Source: Rhodopseudomonas sp. (GTDB lineage: Bacteria > Pseudomonadota > Alphaproteobacteria > Rhizobiales > Xanthobacteraceae). Taken from it: DNA of 64,000 nt. The translations under genes and the position numbers were made by a program. The stretch lies in assembly GCA_016124795.1 (NCBI GenBank), contig WGNB01000038.1:62001-126000 (forward strand). The letters are read 5' to 3'. Below are positions 9,059-17,774 of this stretch, piece by piece (the first letter of the stretch is position 1; every line of letters begins with the position of its first letter). A model generated the notes under the pieces. It saw only the letters and a program-made list of their open reading frames with translations. It was not told the origin of the DNA and made no database searches.

Positions 9059-12000
9059 GGTCGCTCCGGAACGACTCCAGGACGGCGACATAACGTTTGA
9101 GATCGAAGCCATCGGACAATACCCTTATGTAACTGACAAAATCCCGATGTTCGGAAGAGCTGGTCTCGATCGCGTCCAGCTTGTTCTGGATGCCGCGCAT
9201 ATAGCCGATCTGGCCGAGCCGGATCAGGTCGTCGATATCTTCGCGCGGCGGCATCATCTCCGGCGTCAGCATGGCGGCGGTGACGGAAGGCGCGCCGTTG
9301 GGCTTTTCGGCATAGATCCATTCGATGTCGAGGAGGCCATAGATCTTGCCGAGCAGTTGGCGCAGATCGAACGGCTTGATCATGTAATCGTCATGCACGG
9401 GATAGGGTTCGAGCTTGTGCTTGGGATCGGGCGCGAAAGCCGACAGCATGACGATCGCCGGGCGGTCCGGCCGCATCTGGCGCAATTGTTCGGCGACCTG
9501 CCAGCCGTCCATGTCCGGCATCGCGACGTCGAGCAGGATCAGGTTGGGCCGATGCAGATCGGCGAGCGCCAGACATTCCGCGCCGGTCCCGGCGGTCACG
9601 ACGTTGAAGTCGAGCGGTTCCAGCAAATCGCGCACCAGATCGCGGTGGTTTTCGTCGTCGTCGACCACCATGATGGTCTGGCGGCTGCCGCGATAGGCCC
9701 GCACCCGGTCTTCCATTGCCGAACTGGCGCGCGGGTTGAAGGATTCCGACAACAGCAGTTTTACTCTGAAGGTGCTGCCTTCGCCGATCGTCGAGGTGAC
9801 GCTTATTTCACCGCCCATCACCTCGGTCAGCAACCGGGTGATCGTCAGGCCGAGACCGGTGCCGGTGGCGCGGCGGTTGCGCGAAGCCTTCGCCCGCTCG
9901 AACGGCAGGAAGATCCTGTCGAGGTCGTCGGCATTGATGCCGATGCCGGTATCGCTGACGATGAATTCGGCGACCTGGTTGCGGTAGGTCATGCGGAAGG
10001 TGACCGCGCCCTCGTCGGTGAATTTCAGCGCGTTCGACAGAAGATTGATCAGGATCTGGCGCAGCCGGTTCTCGTCGGTGTGAACCGCGAAGGGCAGGCG
10101 CTCCGGCGGGTGAAAGTGAAAGGCGATGCCGCGCGCGGTCGCCTGTAGCTGGAACATGTCGACCAGTTGATCGAGAAATTCCTTAGTGCGCACTTCGGTT
10201 CGCTCGAGATGAAAGCGGCCGGCCTCGATCTTGGAAATGTCGAGCAGGCCGTCGATCAACCCGGACAGATGTTCGGCGCTATGGCGGATGACCTTGACCG
10301 CGCCGGTGCGGGTGGTCGGGATTGCCGGATCGCGTTCGAGCACCTGAGCATAGCCGAGGATCGAGTTGAGCGGCGTCCGCAGTTCGTGACTCAGGCCGAC
10401 GAGATGGCGGCTTTTGGCTTCGTTGGCGGCTTCGGCGACTTCCTTGGCGCGCTGCAATTTCGCGTCGGTGCGTTTATGCGCCTCGATTTCGCGCATCAAG
10501 AGGTCGGTCTGACGTGAAGTCTCCTCCTCGGCGACTCGCCGGCTTTCCTGTGCCAGCACCAGCAGCCAGGCGCCGATGCCAGCGATGATGGTGAGAATGA
10601 AATAGACCATCCACAGCGCCGACTTGAGGCTGCCGCGAGCGAGGAAGGAGTCCTGCGGGATTTGCAGGTAGACCAGCGACAGCACCGCGCCGATCAGGCT
10701 GGAGAATAACAGCAACACGCCGAGATACCGGCCAAGGTCGGTGTTGATCGGCGCCACAACCCATTCCGGCAGCAGCCGGCGCAGATATTTCAGAAACTGG
10801 CTGGAAACGCGGGCGTGCGGCTTGCACAGGTCGTGGCAGCGCGCTTCGAGCGAACAGCATAGCGAGCAGATCGGTCCGGAATAGGCGGGACACTGCGCCA
10901 TGTCCTCGGTGTCGAAATGATGCTCGCAGATCACGCAGCGCACTGTCTTCAGCCCGCCCCAGTCGCGCTGCGGCTCGCGCGCGATGTAGTAGGCGCCGCC
11001 GGTGGCATAGGCGATGGCCGGCGCGGCGACGAAGGCGACCGCCAGCGCCAGGAAGGCCGACATCGACTCCATCATGGTGCCGAAGGCCCCGGTCAGCGCA
11101 ACGATGCCGGCGGCGGCGGCCAGCACCATGGCGCCGACGCCGACCGGGTTGATGTCGTAGAGATGGGCGCGTTTGAATTCGATCATCGGCGGGCTCAGGC
11201 CGAGCGGCTTGTTGATGACGAGGTCGGCGACCAGCGCGCCGACCCAGGAGACCGCGACGATCGAATAGAAGCCGAGAATGCGCTCAAGCGCCTTGAAGAT
11301 GCCGAGCTCCATCAGCAGCAACGCGATTACAACGTTGAACACCAGCCAGACGACGCGGCCGGGGTGGCTGTGCGTCAGGCGCGAAAAGAAGTTCGACCAG
11401 GCGATCGAGCCGGCATAGGCGTTGGTGACGTTGATTTTGAGCTGCGAGATGATGACGAAAGCGCCGGTGAAGGCGAGTGCGATTTTCGGCGACGCGAACA
11501 TGTAATGAAAGGCGACCAGATACATCTGGGTCGGCTCGCTGGCCTTGTCGAGCGGCACCAGATGGCGGATCGCCAGCACGGCGAGAAACGAGCCGGCCAG
11601 CAGCTTCAACATGCCGGGGACGACCCAGCCCGGTCCGGCTGACAGATAAGACAGCCACCATGCGGTGCGGTGCCGGTCGTTGCGCACCGGCATGAAGCGC
11701 AGGAAGTCGACCTGTTCGCCGATCTGCGCGATCAGCGAGAACACGACGGTCGAGGCCATGCCGAACAGCACAAGGTCGAAGGCGTTGCCCTCCGGCTGAT
11801 CGGTGCCGGCGAACTGCGTCCATTGCGTGAAGGAGGGCAGGTCGGTCGCGGCGATGAAAATAAACGGCAGCAGATGCAGTACGATCCAGATCGGCTGGGT
11901 CCAGAGTTGAAATCGGCTGATGAAAGTGATGCCGTGCGTGACCAGCGGGATCACGACGACAGAGGATATGACGTAGCCGAGAAACAAAGGCAGGCCGAAA

Positions 12001-12431
12001 CACATTTCCAGCGCCAGCGACATGATCGCGGCTTCGATCGCGAAAAACAGAAATGTGAACGAGGCATAGATCAGCGATGTGATCGTCGAGCCGATGTAAC
12101 CGAAGCCGGCGCCGCGCGTCAGCAGATCGATATCGACACCATAGGTCGAGGCGTAATAGGCGATCGGCAACCCGGTAAAGAAGATCAGGGTCCCGACCAG
12201 CACGATGGCGGAGGTCGCGTTGGTGAAACCATAGCTTACGGTAATGGCGCCGCCGATCGCTTCCAGTGCCAGAAACGAGATCGCGCCGATCGCGGTGTTG
12301 GCGACCCGTGCGCTTGACCAGCGCCGCGCGCTCTTGGCGGTGAAGCGCAAGGCGAAGTCTTCGAGGGTCTGGTTGGCGACCCATTGATTGTAATTGCGCC
12401 GGACGCGGACAATCCGTTGCTGCACGGTCAT
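9051..12431 (-). CDS. Hybrid sensor histidine kinase fused to an NCS1-like permease domain
   Basis: Membrane sensor of 1126 residues. Residues about 40-475 form a multi-helix region resembling NCS1 nucleobase/allantoin permeases. Residues 499-536 form a cluster of eight cysteines (C499, C502, C514, C522, C525, C526, C532, C536), followed by two more helices (about 570-630) and a coiled coil. The kinase core has the H-box SHELRTPLN (His682), N-box NLLSNALKF and G-boxes DTGIGI and GTGLGL. A receiver follows with Asp968 (LLDVAMPDMDGW), then about 95 residues of unassigned tail. ATG 12431 is preferred because GGAG (12441-12444) sits 9 bases upstream; ATG 12446 is the alternative. The urt-fmd operon is divergent, so the likely ligand is urea, an amide or a related nitrogen compound. 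Confidence 0.92.
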   Translation of the reverse strand: MTVQQRIVRVRRNYNQWVANQTLEDFALRFTAKSARRWSSARVANTAIGAISFLALEAIGGAITVSYGFTNATSAIVLVGTLIFFTGLPIAYYASTYGVDIDLLTRGAGFGYIGSTITSLIYASFTFLFFAIEAAIMSLALEMCFGLPLFLGYVISSVVVIPLVTHGITFISRFQLWTQPIWIVLHLLPFIFIAATDLPSFTQWTQFAGTDQPEGNAFDLVLFGMASTVVFSLIAQIGEQVDFLRFMPVRNDRHRTAWWLSYLSAGPGWVVPGMLKLLAGSFLAVLAIRHLVPLDKASEPTQMYLVAFHYMFASPKIALAFTGAFVIISQLKINVTNAYAGSIAWSNFFSRLTHSHPGRVVWLVFNVVIALLLMELGIFKALERILGFYSIVAVSWVGALVADLVINKPLGLSPPMIEFKRAHLYDINPVGVGAMVLAAAAGIVALTGAFGTMMESMSAFLALAVAFVAAPAIAYATGGAYYIAREPQRDWGGLKTVRCVICEHHFDTEDMAQCPAYSGPICSLCCSLEARCHDLCKPHARVSSQFLKYLRRLLPEWVVAPINTDLGRYLGVLLLFSSLIGAVLSLVYLQIPQDSFLARGSLKSALWMVYFILTIIAGIGAWLLVLAQESRRVAEEETSRQTDLLMREIEAHKRTDAKLQRAKEVAEAANEAKSRHLVGLSHELRTPLNSILGYAQVLERDPAIPTTRTGAVKVIRHSAEHLSGLIDGLLDISKIEAGRFHLERTEVRTKEFLDQLVDMFQLQATARGIAFHFHPPERLPFAVHTDENRLRQILINLLSNALKFTDEGAVTFRMTYRNQVAEFIVSDTGIGINADDLDRIFLPFERAKASRNRRATGTGLGLTITRLLTEVMGGEISVTSTIGEGSTFRVKLLLSESFNPRASSAMEDRVRAYRGSRQTIMVVDDDENHRDLVRDLLEPLDFNVVTAGTGAECLALADLHRPNLILLDVAMPDMDGWQVAEQLRQMRPDRPAIVMLSAFAPDPKHKLEPYPVHDDYMIKPFDLRQLLGKIYGLLDIEWIYAEKPNGAPSVTAAMLTPEMMPPREDIDDLIRLGQIGYMRGIQNKLDAIETSSSEHRDFVSYIRVLSDGFDLKRYVAVLESFRSDHD

Positions 12432-12446
12432 GCGGCCGCGCTCCAT

Positions 12447-12740
12447 CGACGGCCCGGCGCCCGAATTTGTCGCGCTGTCGTCAAATCAGCCCCCCGTTAA
12501 CCGCTGCCAGCGGCGCGAAACTGAGCAGTGTGCGATGCAAAATAAAGCACACGGCCAGACATCTCCGGTCGACTTTTGCAGACTGAGAAGTCCTTCATTG
12601 CCGCCAACTTTATACGGCAATCGACGTAAGCGTATACGTCAATCGACGTATGCTGCAATGCACCAAATTAACCGACCATCCTTGGCATGGAGTGCGGATT
12701 CCTCGCCTCCTCGGTTCAAACCAAGTTCATGAGGCGCAGC
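12447..12740. promoter_or_regulatory. Divergent control region between the sensor kinase and urtA
   Basis: This 294-base gap has no supported gene. It holds the tandem 21-bp repeats (listed separately), a GTGTGC-N13-GCACAC inverted repeat at 12528-12552, and the urtA ribosome site GAGG at 12731-12734, six bases before ATG 12741. That ribosome site decides the urtA start, since upstream in-frame ATGs (12687, 12729) lack one. Confidence 0.7.
12611..12653 (+). promoter_or_regulatory. Tandem 21-bp operator-like repeat upstream of urtA
   Basis: Two copies, 12611-12631 and 12633-12653, agree at 19 of 21 positions. The core is CAATCGACGTA followed by A/T and GC, and each copy is preceded by TATACG. 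The repeat period is 22 bp, two helical turns. The second copy contains a perfect dyad TACGTC-AATC-GACGTA (12635-12650); the first has the same dyad with one mismatch. The repeat ends 87 bases before urtA ATG. A pair of in-phase dyads is what a dimeric NarL/LuxR-type regulator such as the neighbouring one would bind. Confidence 0.7.
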
Positions 12741-14009
12741 ATGCCAAAGAAACCGCCTACCGATCTTCAGTCCCCACTTCGGCGCAAACTGCTGGTCGGC
12801 ACCGCCGCCGCATCGGCTGCCGCTATGATGTCATCGCCGCAGCAGGCCTTCGCCCAGACCTTCCCGACCGCCAAGGTTAACACCACCGGGCTTGCCGTCA
12901 CCGACACCGAGGTGACGGTCGGCATCCTGCATTCGATCACCGGCACGATGGCGATTTCGGAAACCGGTTCGGTCGAAGCCGAAAAGCTGGCGATCTCGCA
13001 GATCAATGAATCCGGCGGCATCCTCGGCCGCAAGATCAAGTTCATTCAGGAAGACGGCGCCAGCGACTGGCCGACTTTCGCCGAAAAGGCCAAGAAGCTG
13101 CTGGTCGAGAACAAGTGCGCCTCGGTCATGGGCTGCTGGACCTCGGCTTCGCGCAAGGCGGTGTTGCCGGTCTTCGAACAATACAACGGTCTGCTGTACT
13201 ATCCGACCTTCTACGAAGGCCTCGAGGAGTCGCACAACGTCTTCTACACCGGCCAGGAAGCGACCCAGCAGATCATCGCCGGCCTGAACTGGGTTAACGA
13301 GACCAAGAAGGCCAGGAGCTTCTATCTGCTCGGCTCCGACTATATCTGGCCGCGGACCTCGAACAAAATCGCCCGCAAGCACATCGAAGGCCACCTCAAG
13401 GGCTGCAAGGTGCTCGGCGAAGAGTACTTCCCGCTCGGTCACACCCAGTTCAACTCGGTCATCAACAAGATCAAGTTGCACAAGCCGGACGTGATTTACG
13501 CCATCATCGTCGGCGGCTCGAACGTCGCCTTCTACAAGCAGCTCAAGGCGGCCGGCATCGATCTGTCGAAGCAGACGCTCCTGACGATCTCGGTTACCGA
13601 AGACGAGATCGACGGCATCGGCGGCGAAAACATCGCCGGTGCTTTCGCCTGCATGAAGTACTTCCAGTCGCTCGATAACCCGGCCAACAAGAAGTTCGTC
13701 GAGGCCTTCCAAAAGATGTGGGGCGCCAAGACCGTCATCGGCGATGTCACCCAGGCCGCTTATCTCGGCCCGTGGCTGTGGAAGTTCGCGGTCGAGAAAG
13801 CCGGCAGCTTCGATGTCGACAAGGTGGTGGCGGCTTCGCCCGGCATCGAGTTCAAGGACGCGCCGGAAGGCTATGTCCGTATCCACAAGAACCACCATCT
13901 GTGGAGCAAGACGCTGGTCGGCAAGGCGCGCACCGACGGTCAGTTCGACGTCGTCTACACCACGCCCGACCTGGTCGAGCCGAACCCCTTCCCGAAGGGC
14001 TATCAATAA
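12741..14009 (+). CDS. urtA: Urea/short-chain amide ABC transporter substrate-binding protein
   Basis: Periplasmic binding protein of the UrtA/FmdD family (HAAT). The 422-residue protein starts with a twin-arginine-like signal: basic N-region, RR at residues 14-15, a hydrophobic Ala-rich stretch, and a probable cut after AFA near residue 38. The mature start TVGILHSITGTMAISE and the later WTSASRKAVLP and FYEGLEESHNVFYTG are typical of UrtA and of FmdD from amide-using methylotrophs. The start was set by GAGG at 12731-12734. It is the first gene of urtABCDE-fmdAB and is followed by a GC-rich hairpin, which usually lets the binding protein be made in excess over the permease. Confidence 0.94.
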   Translation: MPKKPPTDLQSPLRRKLLVGTAAASAAAMMSSPQQAFAQTFPTAKVNTTGLAVTDTEVTVGILHSITGTMAISETGSVEAEKLAISQINESGGILGRKIKFIQEDGASDWPTFAEKAKKLLVENKCASVMGCWTSASRKAVLPVFEQYNGLLYYPTFYEGLEESHNVFYTGQEATQQIIAGLNWVNETKKARSFYLLGSDYIWPRTSNKIARKHIEGHLKGCKVLGEEYFPLGHTQFNSVINKIKLHKPDVIYAIIVGGSNVAFYKQLKAAGIDLSKQTLLTISVTEDEIDGIGGENIAGAFACMKYFQSLDNPANKKFVEAFQKMWGAKTVIGDVTQAAYLGPWLWKFAVEKAGSFDVDKVVAASPGIEFKDAPEGYVRIHKNHHLWSKTLVGKARTDGQFDVVYTTPDLVEPNPFPKGYQ

Positions 14010-14021
14010 GACCGAAGACGT

Positions 14022-14046
14022 CCCGGCGGCTGCTCCGGCCGCCGGG
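14022..14046 (+). terminator. Intercistronic hairpin between urtA and urtB
   Basis: A perfect 9-bp stem, CCCGGCGGC pairing with GCCGCCGGG around a 7-base loop, is followed by the pyrimidine-rich ATTCTTCTTTCT. It lies 12 bases after the urtA stop inside the operon. A partial terminator or 3'-end stabiliser for the urtA message is the usual role of such a structure. Confidence 0.65.
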
Positions 14047-14114
14047 ATTCTTCTTTCTCACCGAAAACTCAAACGGCACACCGGCGCACGCAGGCGTCGC
14101 ATGGGGCACGCGCA

Positions 14115-15038
14115 ATGTTTGGCTATTCGTTCGGCGAACTGGGTTCGATCTTCGCGATGCAGGCGTTCTCCGGCCTGATCCTGTTCTCGGTGTTCCTGCT
14201 CATGGCGCTCGGCCTGGCGATCATCTTCGGCCAGATGGGCGTCATCAACATGGCTCATGGCGAGTTCATGATCCTCGGCGCCTATATGACCTATCTGACC
14301 TCGCACATCTTTCAGGCTTATCTGCCGGGCTTGTTCTCGATCTATTTCTTCGTCGCGATGGTGGTCGCCTTCATTGTCTCGGGCGCCGCCGGACTGGCGG
14401 TCGAGTGGATTCTGATCCGCCATCTTTATCGACGGCCGCTCGACACATTGCTGGCGACATGGGGCCTCAGCCTGATGATGCAGCAGGCGTTCCGCACCAT
14501 CTTTGGCGCGCGCGAAGTCGGGGTCGAATTGCCGCAATGGATGATGGGCGCGCTACCCGTGACCGACGTCATCGAGGTGCAGATCAACGGCCTGTTCGTG
14601 ATGGCGCTGACCTTGCTGATCACCGGCGGCGTTGCGCTGCTGATGTTCCGGTCGCGTTGGGGGTTGCAGGTCCGCGCCGTCGTTACCAATCGCGTGATGA
14701 GCGGCGCGGTCGGCATCGACACTCGGCGCATCGACCGGCTCACCTTTGGACTCGGCTGCGGCATTGCCGGGATCGCCGGCGCCGCCTTCACCATGATCGG
14801 GTCGACCGGGCCGACCTCGGGCCAGCTCTACATCGTCGACACCTTCCTCGTGGTCGTGTTCGGTGGTGCGCAGAGCCTGATCGGCACTATCGCCTCGGCC
14901 TTCACCATCTCGCAATCGCAATCGACGCTCGAATTCTTCCTGTCGGGCTCGATGGCGAAGGTGCTGACCCTGCTTGTTGTGATCGGGCTGCTGATGCTGC
15001 GCCCGCAGGGCCTGTTTGTCCTCAAGGTCAGAAAGTAA
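14115..15038 (+). CDS. urtB: Urea/amide ABC transporter permease UrtB
   Basis: Inner-membrane permease of the LivH/UrtB type. The 307-residue protein has eight or more hydrophobic segments and the family signature GQMGVINMAHGEFMILGAY near residues 35-55, plus FGGAQSLIGTI near the C-terminus. It lacks the long periplasmic N-terminal extension seen in some UrtB proteins and in that respect resembles the shorter FmdE type. The 105-base gap from urtA holds the hairpin; urtC follows after 4 bases. Confidence 0.92.
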   Translation: MFGYSFGELGSIFAMQAFSGLILFSVFLLMALGLAIIFGQMGVINMAHGEFMILGAYMTYLTSHIFQAYLPGLFSIYFFVAMVVAFIVSGAAGLAVEWILIRHLYRRPLDTLLATWGLSLMMQQAFRTIFGAREVGVELPQWMMGALPVTDVIEVQINGLFVMALTLLITGGVALLMFRSRWGLQVRAVVTNRVMSGAVGIDTRRIDRLTFGLGCGIAGIAGAAFTMIGSTGPTSGQLYIVDTFLVVVFGGAQSLIGTIASAFTISQSQSTLEFFLSGSMAKVLTLLVVIGLLMLRPQGLFVLKVRK

Positions 15039-15042
15039 ACCG

Positions 15043-16176
15043 ATGTCGACCGCAAACACCACCACGAAGAACCGTCACCTCGAACTCATTGGCATCGGCC
15101 TGATCGCGCTGTTGATCCTGGTGGTGCTGCCGGTCTGGCTCGATGCCTTCCGGCTCAACCTGGTCGGCAAGTATCTCACTTACGCCTTCGTCGCGGTCGG
15201 TCTGGTGCTGTGCTGGGGCTATACCGGCATCCTGAGCCTGGGGCAGGGCATCTTCTTCGGGCTCGGCGGCTATTGCATGGCGATGTTCCTGAAGCTCGAA
15301 GCCTCGAGCGTCGCCAACACCAAGATCCAGTCGACGCCGGGCATCCCCGACTTCATGGACTGGAACCAGCTCACCCACCTGCCGTTCTTCTGGGTGCCGT
15401 TCAAGTCGCTGCCGTTCGCGTTGATCGCGGTGATCGCCGTGCCATCGCTGGCCGCTTTCATCCTCAGCTACGCGATGTTCAAGCGGCGGGTCGGCGGCGT
15501 CTACTTCGCCATCATCACCCAGGCCTTTGCCGCGGTGCTGACCATCCTGATCATCGGCCGGCAGGGTTATACCGGCGGCATCAACGGCATCACCGACCTG
15601 CGCACCATGTGGGGCTGGGACATTCGCACCGACGGTGCCAAGGAAATCCTGTATTTCGCATGCGCCTTTCTGCTGATCGGCATGATGTTCCTGGCCCGCT
15701 TCGTGTTGTCGAGCAAGCTCGGGCGTATCCTGGTCGCGATCCGTGACAAGGAAGACCGGGTCCGCTTCTCCGGCTACGACGTGGCGAGCGTCAAGGTCTT
15801 CATCTTCTGCCTGGCCTCGGCCATCGCCGCTGTCGGCGGCGCGATGTTCACGCTGCAGGTCGGCTTCATGTCGCCGTCCTTCGTCGGCATCGTGCCGTCG
15901 ATCGAGATGGTGATTTTCTGCGCGGTCGGCGGCCGGCAATCGGTCGTCGGTGCGGTGGTCGGCACTTTGCTGGTCAATTACGCCAAGACCAGCTTTTCCG
16001 AATCCTTCCCCGAACTGTGGCTGTTCGCGATGGGCGGTCTGTTCATCGCGGTGGTGCTCGCCTTCCCGCGTGGCATCGCCGGGCTATTCACCGATCAGGT
16101 CGTGCCGCTCTTCATGAAATGGAAAAGCGCCCGCGACGGCGCCACGCCGGACGCCACCCCGGCGCCGGCCGAGTAA
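15043..16176 (+). CDS. urtC: Urea/amide ABC transporter permease UrtC
   Basis: Inner-membrane permease of the LivM/UrtC type, 377 residues from ATG 15043, four bases after the urtB stop; an in-frame upstream start at 15016 lies within urtB and is not needed. It has about ten hydrophobic segments, the motif GYTGILSLGQGIFFGLGGY, a hydrophilic insert (about residues 85-115, typical of UrtC and absent from LivM), and VGGRQSVVGAVVGTLLVNY near the C-terminus. It forms the membrane channel with UrtB. Confidence 0.92.
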   Translation: MSTANTTTKNRHLELIGIGLIALLILVVLPVWLDAFRLNLVGKYLTYAFVAVGLVLCWGYTGILSLGQGIFFGLGGYCMAMFLKLEASSVANTKIQSTPGIPDFMDWNQLTHLPFFWVPFKSLPFALIAVIAVPSLAAFILSYAMFKRRVGGVYFAIITQAFAAVLTILIIGRQGYTGGINGITDLRTMWGWDIRTDGAKEILYFACAFLLIGMMFLARFVLSSKLGRILVAIRDKEDRVRFSGYDVASVKVFIFCLASAIAAVGGAMFTLQVGFMSPSFVGIVPSIEMVIFCAVGGRQSVVGAVVGTLLVNYAKTSFSESFPELWLFAMGGLFIAVVLAFPRGIAGLFTDQVVPLFMKWKSARDGATPDATPAPAE

Positions 16177-16187
16177 GGAACCAGACC

Positions 16188-16934
16188 ATGGCCAACAGCA
16201 CAGACTTCCTGCTCGCGCTCGAAGGCGTCACCGTCTCTTTCGACGGCTTCAAGGCGGTCAACGATCTCAATCTCTATATCGATAAAGGCGAGCTGCGCGT
16301 GATCATCGGGCCGAACGGCGCGGGCAAGACCACGGTGCTCGACCTGATCTGCGGGCGGACGCGGGTGTCGAACGGCTCGATCAAGTTCCAGGACCATGAA
16401 ATCACCGGCCTGACCGAGCACGAAATCGTCAAGCGCGGCATCGGCCGAAAATTCCAGACGCCGTCGATCTACGACGACCTATCGGTGTTCGAAAACCTGG
16501 AGATTTCGTTCCCCCGCGGCCGCAACGTGTTTGGCGCGCTGTTCTGGAATCGGACCAGCGAAATCATCGAGCGCGTCCAGGAAATCGCCGAGATGATCTA
16601 TTTGTCCGACCAGATCAACCAGCGGGCCGAGACATTGAGCCATGGCCAGAAGCAATGGCTGGAGATCGGTATGCTGCTGATCCAGGACCCCGAACTGCTG
16701 ATGCTCGACGAGCCGGTGGCCGGCATGAGCGTGTCGGAGCGGGTCAAGACAGCGGCGCTACTGAACACCATCATCAAGAACCGCTCGGTGGTGGTGATCG
16801 AGCATGACATGAAATTCGTCGAAAGCATCGCGCACCGCGTCACCGTGCTGCACCAAGGCAAGGTGCTGGCCGAAGGCGACATGGAAGCCATTCAGGCCGA
16901 TCCGCACGTCAAGGAAGTCTATCTCGGCCACTAA
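16188..16934 (+). CDS. urtD: Urea/amide ABC transporter ATP-binding protein UrtD
   Basis: ATPase subunit (LivG type), 248 residues. Walker A GPNGAGKT is at 41-48, the signature is LSHGQKQWLEIGM, and Walker B is LLMLDEPVAGM; SHGQ in the signature together with PVAGMS is characteristic of UrtD. ATG 16188 was chosen because AAGGAA (16175-16180) lies 7 bases upstream and the family alignment starts there; a longer in-frame reading from 16017 is only read-through of urtC in another frame. Confidence 0.93.
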   Translation: MANSTDFLLALEGVTVSFDGFKAVNDLNLYIDKGELRVIIGPNGAGKTTVLDLICGRTRVSNGSIKFQDHEITGLTEHEIVKRGIGRKFQTPSIYDDLSVFENLEISFPRGRNVFGALFWNRTSEIIERVQEIAEMIYLSDQINQRAETLSHGQKQWLEIGMLLIQDPELLMLDEPVAGMSVSERVKTAALLNTIIKNRSVVVIEHDMKFVESIAHRVTVLHQGKVLAEGDMEAIQADPHVKEVYLGH

Positions 16935-16996
16935 CTTGCCAAGTGCGCCGGCGTCGCGCCGGCGTCGGGAAATTTTGCCAGCTCACGGGGAATGCC

Positions 16997-17683
16997 ATGT
17001 TCGATGTCCGCGCTCTCAATGTCGCTTACGGCCAAAGTCAGGTGCTGCACGGCATCGACATGTCGGTCAAACCCGGTGAAATCGTCGCGGTGGTCGGCCG
17101 CAACGGCATGGGTAAATCGACGCTGATGAAATCGCTGATCGGTGTCATTCCGTCGTCGGGCGAGATCGATGTTGACGGCATTGACGTCTCCGGCATGCCG
17201 AGCTTCGCGCGCGTCAAGCGCGGCCTGGCCTACGTGCCGCAGGGCCGGCAGATCTTCGGCACCATGACGGTCAAGGAAAACATCGAGACCGGGTTGGTGG
17301 TAACGGGAAAAAGCGAAATTCCGGACGAGATCTTCAGTCTGTTTCCAATCCTGTGGGAGTTCGAAAAGCGCCGCGGCGGCAACCTGTCGGGCGGCCAGCA
17401 GCAGCAGCTAGCGATCGCGCGCGCGCTCGCCAGCGATCCGAAGATCTTGCTGCTCGACGAGCCGACCGAAGGCATTCAGCCCTCGATCATCAAGGAGCTT
17501 GCTGTGGTGCTCAAGCAGATCCGCGACATGCGCAACCTGACGATCGTTGTCTGCGAACAGGTCCTGAGCTTCGTGCTCGATGTCGCCGACCGCATCCTGG
17601 TGATGGAGAATGGCCGGATCGTGCATTCCGACAAGCGCGAGCAGGTCGATGAGGCCGCGATCGCCGCCTACCTCGCGGTCTGA
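16997..17683 (+). CDS. urtE: Urea/amide ABC transporter ATP-binding protein UrtE
   Basis: ATPase subunit (LivF type), 228 residues. Walker A GRNGMGKS is at 34-41, the signature is LSGGQQQQLAIARAL and Walker B is ILLLDEPTEGIQPSII; the EGIQPSII ending is typical of UrtE. ATG 16997 follows CACGGGGAATGCC; an upstream in-frame start at 16943 would add 18 basic residues with no family support. The gap from urtD (16935-16996) carries a CGCCGGCG-rich direct repeat able to fold. Confidence 0.92.
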   Translation: MFDVRALNVAYGQSQVLHGIDMSVKPGEIVAVVGRNGMGKSTLMKSLIGVIPSSGEIDVDGIDVSGMPSFARVKRGLAYVPQGRQIFGTMTVKENIETGLVVTGKSEIPDEIFSLFPILWEFEKRRGGNLSGGQQQQLAIARALASDPKILLLDEPTEGIQPSIIKELAVVLKQIRDMRNLTIVVCEQVLSFVLDVADRILVMENGRIVHSDKREQVDEAAIAAYLAV

Positions 17684-17774
17684 CGCCTCATATGGCGCGC
17701 CGGCGTCAAGGGGCTAGTCGGCATCGTCTCACATGCAGTGCCTCGATCTAGGTATTTTGAAGGAGGATAATGAA

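Noticed and set aside
12679-12695. Sigma-54-like promoter TGGCATGGAGTGC upstream of urtA
   Set aside because: The GG and GC dinucleotides are 8 bases apart instead of the required 10, and the sequence overlaps the leader just before the ribosome site.
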